A program made the translations under genes and the position numbers. Below, piece after piece: positions 8,665-18,058 of a DNA stretch of 64,000 bases (position 1 is its first letter; the number at the start of each line of letters is the position of its first letter). The notes under the pieces are model-generated. The model did no database searches and was not told where the DNA came from. It saw only the letters and a program-made list of their open reading frames with translations. Source of the DNA: Iodidimonas nitroreducens (GTDB lineage: Bacteria > Pseudomonadota > Alphaproteobacteria > Sphingomonadales > Rhodothalassiaceae); NCBI RefSeq assembly GCF_008579165.1, contig NZ_BKCN01000013.1; one strand, 5' to 3'.

Positions 8665-8797
8665 GATGTGCCTTGCTCCTAATCGGATCAATTTTTCTCA
8701 AATAAATTTTTGATCGGCCCCCCGCCCCAATGGCGCGGATTAACCCCCAAAGATATTTGGTTTTTTCATTTTTTTACAAGCCATCCTTTTTTAATCT

Positions 8798-8815
8798 TGA
8801 CAATCATTCGCAATC
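8798..8815 (+). promoter_or_regulatory. iron-box-like site upstream of bfd
   Basis: TGACAATCATTCGCAATC precedes bfd by 34 bp. The core ATCATTCGCAA recurs after bfd, before bfr. It resembles a degenerate Fur-type box, which fits the iron function of both genes; the exact regulator (Fur, Irr or RirA) cannot be told. Confidence 0.5.
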
Positions 8816-8849
8816 GCATAAACAAGAGGGAGTTCATGAGGTGCGATTG

Positions 8850-9098
8850 ATGTATGTTTGCATTTGCAATGGTCTGACTGAAAAGCGCGTGCTGGCGGCT
8901 GCCCGTGAAACCGGGGAGCGGCGTTCGGTGGGTGCCCTTTACAAAAAAATGGGCTGTAAGCCGCAGTGCGGCATGTGCCTTACCCATGCCAAAACAATCA
9001 TCAAGCAAGATGATTATGCCGCCAAAATCAGGGACAAGGCAGAGGATTGCGTGGAAGCGGCCATGGGCTTTGGCCATGGTGCCCCCGTCAGCCTTTGA
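8850..9098 (+). CDS. bfd: bacterioferritin-associated ferredoxin Bfd
   Basis: An 82-residue [2Fe-2S] protein that in characterised systems docks on bacterioferritin and passes electrons to release stored iron. It opens MYVCICNGLTEK with Cys4 and Cys6, and the second pair is in CKPQCGMC (Cys40 and Cys43, with an additional Cys36). This is the BFD-type CxC...CxxC cluster. The start follows a GAGGGAG-containing leader. It is 177 bp upstream of bfr on the same strand, between two matching iron-box-like sites, supporting joint iron control. Confidence 0.94.
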   Translation: MYVCICNGLTEKRVLAAARETGERRSVGALYKKMGCKPQCGMCLTHAKTIIKQDDYAAKIRDKAEDCVEAAMGFGHGAPVSL

Positions 9099-9117
9099 AG
9101 ATAGCTGATGCTGGCTC

Positions 9118-9135
9118 TGAATATCATTCGCAAGT
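9118..9135 (+). promoter_or_regulatory. second iron-box-like site, between bfd and bfr
   Basis: TGAATATCATTCGCAAGT shares the 11-base core ATCATTCGCAA with the site before bfd. A hairpin (CGCCCC 9203-9208 with GGGGCG 9221-9226) lies between it and bfr and may terminate or process the bfd transcript. Confidence 0.45.
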
Positions 9136-9275
9136 AGCTGATTTTCAATAGAAAACTTGAAATACCCCAGACTTTTGGTGCACAGTGCATCAAAGGTCAC
9201 TTCGCCCCTGTTCAACAGATGGGGCGGGCCACAGCACGATTATATCGCGATGATATTATGAGCAGGAGAGCCGAG

Positions 9276-9755
9276 ATGAAGGGCGATAAAAAGGTCATTG
9301 AGCATCTCAATGTCATTCTGAAAAATGAACTCACGGCGATCAATCAGTATTTCCTGCATTCCCGGATTTTGAAAGATCGCGGTCTGCACAAGCTGGGCGA
9401 TTATGAATATCACGAATCCATCGATGAGATGAAACACGCCGATCGCCTGATCGAGCGCATCCTGTTTCTCGAAGGCCTGCCCAATCTGCAACAGCTCAAT
9501 CGCTTGCGCATCGGCGAAAATGTGCCGGAAATCCTGCAGGGCGATCTGGATCTGGAAATGGATGGCCATAAAGACCTGAAAGCCGCCATCGGCCATTGTG
9601 AAAAGGTCGAAGATTATGCTTCGCGCCAGCTTTTGCGCGAAATCCTCACGTCTGAAGAAGAGCATATCGATTGGCTGGAAACCCAGCTTCAATTGATCGA
9701 GGATACGGGCCTGCCCAATTATCTGCAAAGCCAGATGGGCGATCACGCCGATTGA
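9276..9755 (+). CDS. bfr: bacterioferritin
   Basis: Heme-containing 24-mer iron-storage protein. The 159-residue product keeps the E. coli-type numbering: ferroxidase ligands Glu18, Glu51 and His54, heme-ligand Met52 (in DEMKHAD), and EEEHIDWLE near 127-135 for the other iron site. GCAGGAG precedes ATG 9276, so the in-frame upstream ATG is not used here. It is paired with bfd, its physiological release partner. Confidence 0.97.
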   Translation: MKGDKKVIEHLNVILKNELTAINQYFLHSRILKDRGLHKLGDYEYHESIDEMKHADRLIERILFLEGLPNLQQLNRLRIGENVPEILQGDLDLEMDGHKDLKAAIGHCEKVEDYASRQLLREILTSEEEHIDWLETQLQLIEDTGLPNYLQSQMGDHAD

Positions 9756-9834
9756 TCTGGCGGAAAGTCAAAAAAATCGAGCTGCCTTCGTTCTTCATAT
9801 GTTCATGATGCGCGTGGTCGGTTAGAGTGCCGCC

Positions 9835-12678
9835 ATGCATGATGATGTCGCCAGCTTTCCTTCGCCTGATGTGATCCTTCCCGGCCTTCCCGCCATGGTG
9901 GTGGGAAGCCGTATGGCCTTGCGTTCCGATGGTAAAGGGGGGCAGCAAAGTCTGAGCTTTGAAGACGCGGGCCGCGCCCTTCTGGAAAGCCCGCATCTTT
10001 TATGCAATCTGCCCCTGATCGCCCGGCGTTTGCGGCTGCGCCAGATGCCCCCCCGGGCTGATCTTCAGGCTTATGATCTGCTTGAGCTTTTTGCCTTTGT
10101 CCGGCCCGCGCGCTTTACCCTGCCCACTTTATCCGGGCTGGCCCAAAGCCTGTCTTTGCCGCACAGCGATCATCAGATCGCCATCCCCAATGGCGGACGG
10201 CTGGAGCTCGACATCGCCCTGATCGCCCCCATTGCCCAGCGCCTGATGGCCGATCTGGGGGCCGATACCTATCGCTGGAATAAAAGCGTGGGTGCCACCG
10301 CCCTCACCTTAGCCCGTGCCGGATGGCCATGGGGACCGATGATTTTGGGGGCTTTAAGCCGCAATAAAGCCGCGAATTCTGGGGGCCAAACAGGCGTGGC
10401 GGTGTGGCAAAATCTGGCGGAATGGGCGGATGGGCCGCCGCCGCCGGCCCCTGCCGATCATGCGGTGAGCGCCGATGAAGCGGAACAGCAACTGGCCCGT
10501 ATCATCCAGCATAATCTGGGCGCAGGATCAGAACCACGGCCCCAGCAGGTGGCCTATAGCCGGGCCATCAGCCATGCCTTTCACCCGCCCGAAGCAGAGA
10601 ATGCCCCAAACATGACCCTGGCGGAAGCAGGCACCGGCACCGGCAAAACCCTGGGCTATATTGCCCCGGCCAGCCTGTGGGCGCAAAAAAATGCCGGGCC
10701 GGTATGGATTTCGACCTATACCAAGGCGCTGCAACGCCAGATCGATCAGGAATTAAGCCGCCTTTATCCCGATCCCAAGGAACGCAACAGCCGCACGGTG
10801 ATTCGCAAGGGCCGCGAGAATTATGCCTGCCTTTTGAATATCGAGGATGCCGCCCGTATTTCCTTTTCGGGGGCGGCCACCGCGCGGGATTCGGTTTTGA
10901 TGGGGCTGGTGCTGCGCTGGCTGGCCTATAGCCGCGATGGCGATATGATCGGCGGTGATTTTCCCAGTTGGCTCGGGGGGCATTTCGGTCAGGCCCGGCT
11001 CAGTGCGCTCACCGATCATCGGGGCGAATGTCTTTATTCCGCCTGCAGCCATTATCGCCGCTGCTTCATTGAACGGGCGGTGCGAAAATCCCGCCGAGCC
11101 GATCTGGTCATTGCCAATCATGCTCTGGTGATGACCCAGGCCGCCGCCCGGAATGGCGATCCCGATCTGCCCCGCCGCCTTGTTTTCGATGAAGGCCATC
11201 ATGTGTTCGATGCCGCCGACAATGCCTTTTGTGCGCATCTTTCAGGGGCCGAAGGGGCTGATCTGCGGCGCTGGCTGCGCGGCCGGGAAACCGCCCATAA
11301 AGGCCGGGCGCGGGGGCTGATCACGCGCATCGAAGATCTGATCGGCGATGATCTGCTGGCCCGCAATCATCTGGATGCGATTATTGAGGCGGCCCGTGCC
11401 CTGCCCGGACCCGGCTGGCTGCAAAGGCTATCCGGGGCGGCCCCGCGCGGCCCTTATGAACAGTTTCTGATGCATCTGCGGGCCCAGATTCTGCGCCGCA
11501 GCCATGATCGCCATGGCCCCCATGGGCTTGAATGCGGCACCGAAGACAGCCCTGCCGAATTGCTGGCCGCTGGCAATCTTCTGGCCCGCGCCCTTGAGGC
11601 CATGATGCTGCCGATGAAAGCACTGGCCGCCCGGCTTTTGGCCCTGCTGGATGAACAGGCGGCCAGCCTTGATAGCGCCAGCCGGGGACGGCTCGATGCC
11701 TCGGCCCGCTCGATCAGCTTGCGGGCGGAAAAGCTGGCGGCCTGGTCGCAGATGCTTCTTGATCTGCAAAAACCCGCCGATCCGGCTTTTGTCGATTGGC
11801 TGGCGCTGGATCGTTCGGAGGGCCAGGAACGCGATGTGGGGCTTTATCGTCATTGGCTCGATCCCTCCAAACCCTTTGCCAAAACGGTTCTGGAACCGGC
11901 CCATGGAGTTTTGATCACCTCGGCCACCCTGCGCGATCAGCAAACCGCCGCCGAGGACGGGGATTGGCAGCGGGCGGAAATGCGGGTGGGGGCATCGCAT
12001 CTGGTTTTGCCGGCCCGGCGCTTTTCCACTGCATCGCCCTTTGATTATCAAAAACAGACACGGGTTTTGATCGTCAATGATCTGCAAAAAGGCGATCTGG
12101 GGCATCTGGCCACCGCCTATCGCGCCCTGTTTTTGGCCGCCCAAGGCGGAGCGCTGGGCCTGTTCACCGCCATTGCAAGGCTGCGCGCCGTTCATGATCG
12201 CATTCAGCCGGCGCTCGAATCCCATGGCCTGCCGCTTTATGCCCAGCATATCGATCCCATGGATACCGGCACTTTGGTCGATCTGTTTCGGGCTGAAGAA
12301 GATGCCTGCCTTTTGGGCACCGATGCCGTGCGCGATGGGGTGGATGTGCCCGGCCATGCCCTGCGGCTGATCGTGTTTGATCGGGTGCCCTGGCCGCGCC
12401 CCACTCGCCTGCATAAAGCCCGGCGGGCGGCTTTTGGCGGCAGTCTTTATGATGATATGCTCACCCGGCTGAAGCTGTCTCAGGCTTTTGGCCGGCTGGT
12501 GCGGCGTGGTGATGATCGCGGCCTGTTCATCCTGCTCGATGCCCAAACCCCGAGCCGCCTGCTCACCGCTTTTCCCCCGGGGCTTGAGGTCGCGCGCGTG
12601 GGGCTGGCCGAAGCCATTCGGATCACAACAGATTTCTTCCCACGCCACGCCGCTCAAAAGCCCGATCAGGTGCCCTAA
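9835..12678 (+). CDS. DinG/Rad3-type ATP-dependent DNA helicase
   Basis: A 947-residue superfamily 2 helicase of the XPD/DinG group. Walker A is EAGTGTGKT at about 265-273, motif Ia-like WISTYTKALQRQ follows, and the Walker B/DEAH box is VFDEGHH near 452. Four Cys that could ligate the [4Fe-4S] cluster are seen: C at about 332 and the CLYSACSHYRRC group at about 399-410. The C-terminal helicase half has DAVRDGVDVPG and LKLSQAFGRLVRR. The first 250 residues are unlike E. coli DinG and may be a family-specific N-domain. Probable role: unwinding of damaged or R-loop-containing DNA. No operon partner is seen. Confidence 0.88.
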   Translation: MHDDVASFPSPDVILPGLPAMVVGSRMALRSDGKGGQQSLSFEDAGRALLESPHLLCNLPLIARRLRLRQMPPRADLQAYDLLELFAFVRPARFTLPTLSGLAQSLSLPHSDHQIAIPNGGRLELDIALIAPIAQRLMADLGADTYRWNKSVGATALTLARAGWPWGPMILGALSRNKAANSGGQTGVAVWQNLAEWADGPPPPAPADHAVSADEAEQQLARIIQHNLGAGSEPRPQQVAYSRAISHAFHPPEAENAPNMTLAEAGTGTGKTLGYIAPASLWAQKNAGPVWISTYTKALQRQIDQELSRLYPDPKERNSRTVIRKGRENYACLLNIEDAARISFSGAATARDSVLMGLVLRWLAYSRDGDMIGGDFPSWLGGHFGQARLSALTDHRGECLYSACSHYRRCFIERAVRKSRRADLVIANHALVMTQAAARNGDPDLPRRLVFDEGHHVFDAADNAFCAHLSGAEGADLRRWLRGRETAHKGRARGLITRIEDLIGDDLLARNHLDAIIEAARALPGPGWLQRLSGAAPRGPYEQFLMHLRAQILRRSHDRHGPHGLECGTEDSPAELLAAGNLLARALEAMMLPMKALAARLLALLDEQAASLDSASRGRLDASARSISLRAEKLAAWSQMLLDLQKPADPAFVDWLALDRSEGQERDVGLYRHWLDPSKPFAKTVLEPAHGVLITSATLRDQQTAAEDGDWQRAEMRVGASHLVLPARRFSTASPFDYQKQTRVLIVNDLQKGDLGHLATAYRALFLAAQGGALGLFTAIARLRAVHDRIQPALESHGLPLYAQHIDPMDTGTLVDLFRAEEDACLLGTDAVRDGVDVPGHALRLIVFDRVPWPRPTRLHKARRAAFGGSLYDDMLTRLKLSQAFGRLVRRGDDRGLFILLDAQTPSRLLTAFPPGLEVARVGLAEAIRITTDFFPRHAAQKPDQVP

Positions 12679-12826
12679 AACCCGCCGCCCGCCTTTCCAT
12701 CAAAAGCGGCTCTTGCCTTGGCCTGCCACAGTTTCTAAGCTGCCCGCCGATTGCCCTTACGAACCCCTTTATCGCGTCCATGCTCCTGATCCTTGCTTGC
12801 TCTTCTTCATATCAAAAGGAAACTTC

Positions 12827-13249
12827 ATGTCCACCATCAGCCCGCAAACTGCCCTCGTCTATGCCATGGTGCTGGTCTCGGCCTCTGATCGTCAGATGAC
12901 CGATAGCGAATTGCGCCGGATCGGGGATCTGGTGCGCGCCCTGCCCGCCTTTGATGGCTATGATGAAAACAGCCTGGTGGATGATGCCAAAAGCTGTGCT
13001 GAAATCCTTGATGATGATGAAGGGCTCGATGCCGTTTTCGGCTTGATCGCCGAAGCCATTCCGGCCAGCCACAGCGATCTGATCTATGCCCTTGGCTGTG
13101 AGATTGCCGCTGCCGATGGTGCCCTGACCCAGGAAGAACTGCGTTTGCTGGAAATGCTCCGGCATCGCTTTGCGGTGGATCGGCTGACCGCCGCTGCCAT
13201 CGAACGGGGCGTGGCTGCCCGGCGCAAAAGCTTTGAGATCAAGGGCTGA
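12827..13249 (+). CDS. TerB-like (tellurite-resistance B family) protein
   Basis: A 140-residue all-helical protein. MVLVSASDRQMTDSELRRIGDLV and YALGCEIAAADGALTQEELRLLEML are the two acidic helical motifs of the TerB/DjlA-N fold. The DG-L-x-EE pattern around residue 100 is the usual metal-site region. AAAAGGA precedes the ATG. Function is not established for stand-alone members, and tellurite resistance should not be assumed. There is no other ter gene nearby. Confidence 0.75.
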   Translation: MSTISPQTALVYAMVLVSASDRQMTDSELRRIGDLVRALPAFDGYDENSLVDDAKSCAEILDDDEGLDAVFGLIAEAIPASHSDLIYALGCEIAAADGALTQEELRLLEMLRHRFAVDRLTAAAIERGVAARRKSFEIKG

Positions 13250-13316
13250 ATTTCTTCTGAACAATCTCCTAATCCCCGGCGTTTATGATCGGTGTGGGAT
13301 AACAGGAGGCAAAGAT

Positions 13317-13535
13317 ATGATCCATAAATTCGCGATGACAGCCATTCTACTGGCATCAGCCGCTCTGTTGGCGGGCTGCGATGCCGTGCCCGGCACAGAT
13401 GCCTGGTGTGAAAAACTGACCAATACAGCAAAATCCGACTGGTCTGCCGAAGATGCCAAAATCTATGCCGAAGAATGCGTGGTGAAACCGGCCAAGGATG
13501 CCGTGGATGATACCATCGACGATGTGACCAACTAA
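13317..13535 (+). CDS. DUF3012-like small lipoprotein
   Basis: A 72-residue precursor with a signal peptide and lipobox LLAGC; Cys20 is the predicted lipidation site. The mature part, DAVPGTDAWCEKL..., then DWSAEDAKIYAEECVV, matches the PGS-x-WC-E...DW-A-EA-x-YA-x-C pattern of DUF3012. Two further Cys could form a disulfide. ACAGGAGG gives a strong ribosome site. Function unknown. Confidence 0.75.
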   Translation: MIHKFAMTAILLASAALLAGCDAVPGTDAWCEKLTNTAKSDWSAEDAKIYAEECVVKPAKDAVDDTIDDVTN

Positions 13536-13553
13536 TCCAATATGAACTCTGAT

Positions 13554-13582
13554 GCGGCCCGGCTTTTATAATCCGGGCCCTT
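13554..13582. terminator. probable bidirectional terminator
   Basis: GGCCCGG (13556-13562) pairs with CCGGGCC (13573-13579) around CTTTTATAAT, between the ends of two converging genes. The T-run after the stem is short, so it is a weak call. Confidence 0.45.
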
Positions 13583-14050
13583 CATAATCCGCGCGTGGTG
13601 AAAAGCGGGGCCTCGAAATCATATAGGCTTAGCACATAAGGGGTTTCATCAGGCGCGGGCATCAGGGGAAAATCAAGGGATGCGATGGCAATCTTGCGGT
13701 CATTCACCAAGTTCAGTTCGCCTTTCGAAATGGCAATGGATGGAATAAGGGTGATTTTTGCCAGATGCTGTCTTTGGGCTTCGCTATCCACATCGATCAG
13801 ATCTCGCAGCCGGGTGCCTTTGGTGAAATCGAGATGACGATCATTGACCACGCTTTTGAACAGGGCTTTCACATCTTCGCCCACGATATGCGCCACCATA
13901 TCGCTGCCATCTTCAAGCACATGGCATAAAGTAAGCCGGGCGTGCCAACCGACCAGATCCTGAAAACGCAGATCCTTGCGGGTGGGCCGGGGATTTTGGC
14001 TCAAAAGCCGGTTCCACCATTCAATATAGGGATTGAGTGGCCCCAGATCG
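13582..14050 (-). pseudogene. PAS_5-type domain fragment, fused to a dehydrogenase remnant
   Basis: About 150 codons. From about 14050 the frame reads PLNPYIEWWNRLLSQNPRPT, then KDLRFQDLVGWHARLTLCHV. This is the W-x-RL...RPxRxDLRxxDL-x-xxL pattern of the PAS_5 regulatory domain common in alphaproteobacteria. There is no proper start: the only initiators are internal (TTG at 14004), and upstream the DNA is alcohol dehydrogenase sequence. Adding one base at the G-run 14056-14059 joins both parts in a single frame, so the locus is either a true fusion after a deletion or a chimeric remnant. The domain presumably once bound a ligand; as assembled it is unlikely to be made. Confidence 0.6.
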
Positions 14051-14489
14051 GGAATGGGGCAAGATTGGCCATAGCATCAGGCACCAGCAGATAATCAGCC
14101 TGCGCCCCATCCTGCGTATTGCCAATCCGCCAGCCACCCAACGCTTTCCAGCCATGGGCCGTACCCGCGCCGCATTGGGAATGAAATCCGTAAAGCGAGG
14201 CATTGGAATGGCCCGATGGCATGATCGCCCCGGCAATCACCCTTTGGCCTTCCTCATAGCCCTTCACCATCGATCCCAATTTTTCGATCACCCCCACCGG
14301 CTCATGGCCGATGGTGAGGCCCGGCTCCACGGGATATTCCCCCTTCATGATATGAATATCCGTGCCGCAAATGGTGGTGGTGGTGATCCGGATCAGGGCA
14401 TCGAGGGGGCCAATTTCGGGGATCGGCTTTTCATCGAGCACGATCCGTCCGGGTTCGACGAAAATGGCGGCTCTCATTTTGGCGGGCAT
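14001..14489 (-). pseudogene. zinc-dependent alcohol dehydrogenase, N-terminal remnant
   Basis: Begins MPAKMRAAIFVEPGRIVLDE after an AGGAAAGGA site. It holds the GroES-like half of a medium-chain alcohol dehydrogenase: TTTICGTDIHIMKGEYP with the first catalytic-zinc Cys, then TIGHEPVGVIEKLGS with the His/Glu pair. It reaches ADYLLVPDAMANLAP, about residue 150, and then loses similarity. A normal member has about 350 residues and a Rossmann NAD-binding half; that is absent and replaced by the PAS_5 fragment. It cannot be an active dehydrogenase as assembled. It sits downstream of the aldehyde dehydrogenase and TRAP genes and may once have acted on the same substrate. Confidence 0.7.
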
Positions 14490-14597
14490 GGTGCGTCCTT
14501 TCCTCATCGGTCCTATGGCATCATTACGCTATACTCTTGTGAAATGCGCTCTCATGCCTTGACCAAGATCAAATCCGCGATGAATGATTCCGCCTGT

Positions 14598-14726
14598 CGT
14601 CATTCTGGATTCTTTTCGTCATTCCGCACCCCGAGCCGGATCCATCTCGTGAAGGGCTGAGGATGGGAAAGAGTGGACCCCGGGTCTCCGCCCGGGGTGA
14701 CGAAAGAGGGGGGGGCCGGGATGACG
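14598..14726. repeat. REP/MITE-like palindromic intergenic repeat
   Basis: Bounded by inverted ends CGTCATTC and GGGATGACG. It contains the internal palindrome ACCCCGGGTCTCCGCCCGGGGT and a second GTCATTCCG segment. Palindromes of this type (CCCCGGG...CCCGGGG next to GTGACG) are common dispersed intergenic repeats in alphaproteobacteria. No other copy was noticed in this window. Confidence 0.55.
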
Positions 14727-14751
14727 ATTAAAGATCAGGCCCCTAAACGCT

Positions 14752-16214
14752 TCATAAGCGCGTGCAGATATTGCGGATTTCCGAATAGAAATGAAGCGAT
14801 GCGGCCCCGCCCTCGCGCCCGATGCCCGAAGCTTTCATCCCCCCAAAGGGCGTGCGCAGATCGCGGATCATCCAGCTATTCACCCACAAAGCCCCCACCC
14901 GGCGCCGGGATGCCACATGATGGGCGCGGCTCATATCCTTTGTCCAGATCGTACCCGCAAGGCCATAGGGGCTATCATTGGCCAGCGCGATGGCTTCATC
15001 GGCATCATCAAAAGGCATGATATGGGTGACCGGGCCGAAGACTTCTTCCTGCACGGGCACGCTTTTTTGCGCAAGACCGGTCCAGACCGTGGGCTCCACC
15101 CATGCCCCCCCATCAAAGGGGGCGGGCATATCCGGGATCACCCCGCCGGCATGGACCTCGGCCCCGGCATCGCGCGCCGCCTTGAAATAGCCCAGCACCT
15201 TGTCGCGATGGCCATGGCTGCTCAAGGGCCCTAAGCGGGTGGCTTTATCCATGGGATCACCCGGGGCGAAGCTTTTGGCGGCTTTGGTCATCGCCTCCAC
15301 CGTGCGATCATAAATCGCCCGCTCCACATAAAGCCGTTCATTGCCCAGACAAATCTGCCCACAATTGAAAAAGGCGGCCATGGCTTCAGTGCGGATAGCG
15401 GCTTCAAAATCGCAATCGGCAAAGAGGATTCCGGCGTTCTTCCCCCCCAATTCAAGGGAAATATCCCGGATACCCACGGCGGCCGCTTCATGATCGCTTC
15501 GCCGGTGCGGGTTTCGCCGGTGAAGGTGATGGCATCCACATCGGGATGGGCGGTGAGAAAGGCCCCCGCCGATCCCGGCCCAAAGCCATGCACCACATTA
15601 TAAACCCCTTTGGGGATGCCTGCCGCCTTCATCACCTCACCCAAAAGGGCAGCGGTGGCAGGCGTTTCTTCCGAGGGCTTCACCACCACCGCATTGCCGC
15701 AGATCAGCGCCGGGGCGACTTTCCAGGTCATCAGGATGAAGGGCAAATTCCACGGACAAATCGCCGCCACCACCCCTTTCGGGGTGCGCTCGGCCACATT
15801 CATCGCCCGCCCGCCATCGGGGAGGCGGGTTTCAAAGCTTTCCAAAGGGGTCATCCGCCCCACTTCGGCAAAGGTTCGGAATTGTTCGGCAGCGCGGGGG
15901 ATTTCCCCCATTTTCGTGGGCATCAGGGGCTTGCCGGTATCGGCCATTTCGGCGGCAACGAAATCATCGAGCCGGGCGATGACCCCATCTGCGACCTTAT
16001 GCAAAAGGGCGGCCCTGTCTTCAACCGTACTATCGCCCCAGGGCCCGTTCATGGCGGCCCGCGCTGCGGCCACGGCATCGGCAACATCGGCTTCACCGGC
16101 TTCGCTGACGATCGCCACCTTTTCCCCGGTGGCGGGGTTGATATCATCGAAATGGCGGGCGCTATCGCGATAATCGCCATCGATAAAATTCAAAATCCTG
16201 CGCAGATCGCTCAT
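14752..16214 (-). CDS. aldehyde dehydrogenase, 2-hydroxymuconic-semialdehyde type (frameshifted as assembled)
   Basis: NAD(P)-dependent oxidation of an aldehyde to an acid. ICPWNLPFILMTWKVAPAL, VVKPSEETP, ITFTGETRTGEAIM, the catalytic Glu in SLELGGKNAG and the catalytic Cys in FNCGQICLGNERLYVE are all present. The N-terminal NFIDGDYRDS...FDDINPATGE and the wording of the core resemble 2-hydroxymuconic or 2-aminomuconic semialdehyde dehydrogenases. The frame breaks near 15478-15487, between MK and VGIRDISLELGG; one extra base restores a full-length protein of about 487 residues. GAGGAG precedes the start. It lies 23 bp downstream of dctM, so it may oxidise what the TRAP system imports. Confidence 0.85.
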
Positions 16215-16237
16215 CGGATATCTCCTCAAAAATCACA

Positions 16238-17537
16238 TCAGGCCCATCTGCTTGGCAGCCATGTCACCAGAAACGGCAGGAAGGTGAGCAAAAGGATGCG
16301 CGCCAGATCGGCGATCAGAAAGGGGACAACGCCCCGGAAAATCAGTGGGATGGGCAGATTGGGCGCCATCCCGTGCAAAACGAAGATATTCATCCCGATG
16401 GGCGGGGTGATCATGCCAAGGCCCGAGACCATCACCAGCATCACCCCCCACCAGATGATCATAACCCAAAAGATCGATCACCGGCAAAACGAAGGGCAAG
16501 GTGACCACCATCGCCGCCACCGATTCAAAGACCGCGCCCAAAGCGATATACATCAGATACAGCGCTAAAATAATCAGGATCGGGGCCACATCCAGCCCGC
16601 CGATCCACTGCACCACAATTTCCGGCAGGCCCGAGAGCGCCAGAAAATAGCTGAAGGAAAAAGCGCCGATGATCACCAGATAGATCATGCCGGAATTGAT
16701 CGCGGTTTCCCGCGCCACCTGCACGATCACCGCCCGATCAAGGCTGCCGCGCACGAGACTGAGGATAAAGGCGGAGACCGCCCCCAAAGCCGCCGCTTCG
16801 GTCACGGTGACGATGCCGCCATAAATGCCCAAAGTCACCAAAAGCCCAAGCAGGATCACCGCGCGCGCCTGCTTCACCGCTGCCCAGCGTTCGCCCCATG
16901 AACTGCGACCCTGTGCGGGCACCTGATCAGGATAAAGGCGGGCATAAACCCCGATGGCGAGCAACTGAAACAAAACCGCTAAAATACCCGGCACAACAGC
17001 CGCCGCAAACATCGCCAGCACGAATTGTTCCGATAAAACCGCATAAATCACAATGATCAGGGAGGGGGGAATGATGATCCCCAAGGTACCCCCGGCAGCA
17101 ATCGACCCCGCCGCAAAAGCCGGACGATAGCCATGCGCCAGCATCTGTGGCAGGGCCACGCGGGTCATGGTGGCCACCGTGGCGATGGATGATCCGCACA
17201 CCGCACCAAAAGCCCCGCAGCCGCCAATGGTGGCGACCGCAAGCCCACCCTTTTTATGACCGATAAAAGCATTGACCAGATTATATAAATCCGCCGAAAG
17301 CCCGGAGATGGCGGCCAGACTGCCCATCAGCAAAAAAAGCGGGATGATCGCCAGATCAAGGCTTTTGAAGGCGCTGACGGCCTCGATACCGGGAATGGCC
17401 AAAGCCGGATCGATCCCCGCCAAAAGCGCAAATCCAACCACCCCGGCAATGCCCATGGCCGGGCCGATGGGTACATGTAGGGCGATGAGCACAAACAGCA
17501 AAATCACCCCGAACAGGGCAATCAACAAAGGGGTCAT
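16238..17537 (-). CDS. dctM: TRAP transporter large permease DctM (frameshifted as assembled)
   Basis: The 12-TM membrane subunit of a tripartite Na+-coupled carboxylate transporter. MGSLAAISGLSADLYNLVNAF, GGCGAFGAVCGSSIATVATM and GGTLGIIIPPSLIIVIY are DctM hallmarks. Near 16457 the frame is lost. The neighbouring frame continues IWWGVMLVMVSGLGMITPPI and runs to the stop at 16238, completing the family C-terminus. Changing a single C to CCC at 16457 would restore the usual D-P-I-W sequence. The ATG overlaps the dctQ stop (ATGA), showing translational coupling. Confidence 0.88.
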
Positions 17538-18058
17538 GGCTGCGCCTTTTCGGGGTGGATCGCCTGTCCGATGCTGGCCAGACAACTGATGATCTGCACG
17601 ATCAGGGTGATACCCAAAAGCCCGGTGGCCACAAAGGCCGAAGGCTGGCGGGGGATTTCCACGATGGGGCTGTATTGCACCCCCAGATCAAGGGCATAAA
17701 GCCCATAATGCCATGTGACCACGAAAACAAAGCCGGTGAGCATGATCTGGCCAAAAGCATCAAACCATAAGGCAAAAGAGGGGCCAAGGCTTTGGCCCAA
17801 AAGGCGGATGGTGATATTCCCCCGGCGGGCCATCAGCAAGGGCATGAAACAGGTGAGGGTTACAGCGATCAACAGGCCATTCAGATCTTCAAGGCCATGA
17901 ATGGGGGCACGCAAAAGCCAGCGCGACAAGGCATCGCCAGTGATCGCAAAGCCCTGCACCAGCAAAAGAACCAGCCCGATGATGGCCAAACCATCGGCAC
18001 CGGTCTTTGCCGCCATTTCAGCCTTTTTAACCCAGCCCTGCATGCGATCCAGCCTCAT
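17534..18058 (-). CDS. dctQ: TRAP transporter small permease DctQ
   Basis: A 174-residue inner-membrane protein with four hydrophobic segments, the small subunit of TRAP transporters. The LEDLNGLLIAVTLTCFMPLLMARRGNI segment matches the conserved E-x-x-x...A-x-R-x-x-H/N-I region of DctQ. It overlaps dctP upstream and dctM downstream by ATGA junctions, so the three subunits are translationally coupled. Confidence 0.88.
   Translation of the reverse strand: MRLDRMQGWVKKAEMAAKTGADGLAIIGLVLLLVQGFAITGDALSRWLLRAPIHGLEDLNGLLIAVTLTCFMPLLMARRGNITIRLLGQSLGPSFALWFDAFGQIMLTGFVFVVTWHYGLYALDLGVQYSPIVEIPRQPSAFVATGLLGITLIVQIISCLASIGQAIHPEKAQP

Noticed and set aside
11428..12657. 409-codon open frame on the minus strand
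   Set aside because: Lies wholly inside the helicase gene, has no family motifs and a Gly/Gln/Pro-rich shadow composition caused by the codon bias of the real frame.
12827..13249. tellurite-resistance locus
   Set aside because: Only a TerB-like domain is present; terA, terC, terD and terZ are absent.
15546..16568. 340-codon open frame on the plus strand
   Set aside because: Antisense to the aldehyde dehydrogenase and dctM; rich in His/Gly with no motif, a typical shadow frame.
16238..17537. true pseudogene call for dctM and the other frameshifted genes
   Set aside because: All frameshifts are small losses, mostly in homopolymers, and the downstream halves keep full motif conservation, so a sequence error is more likely than decay.
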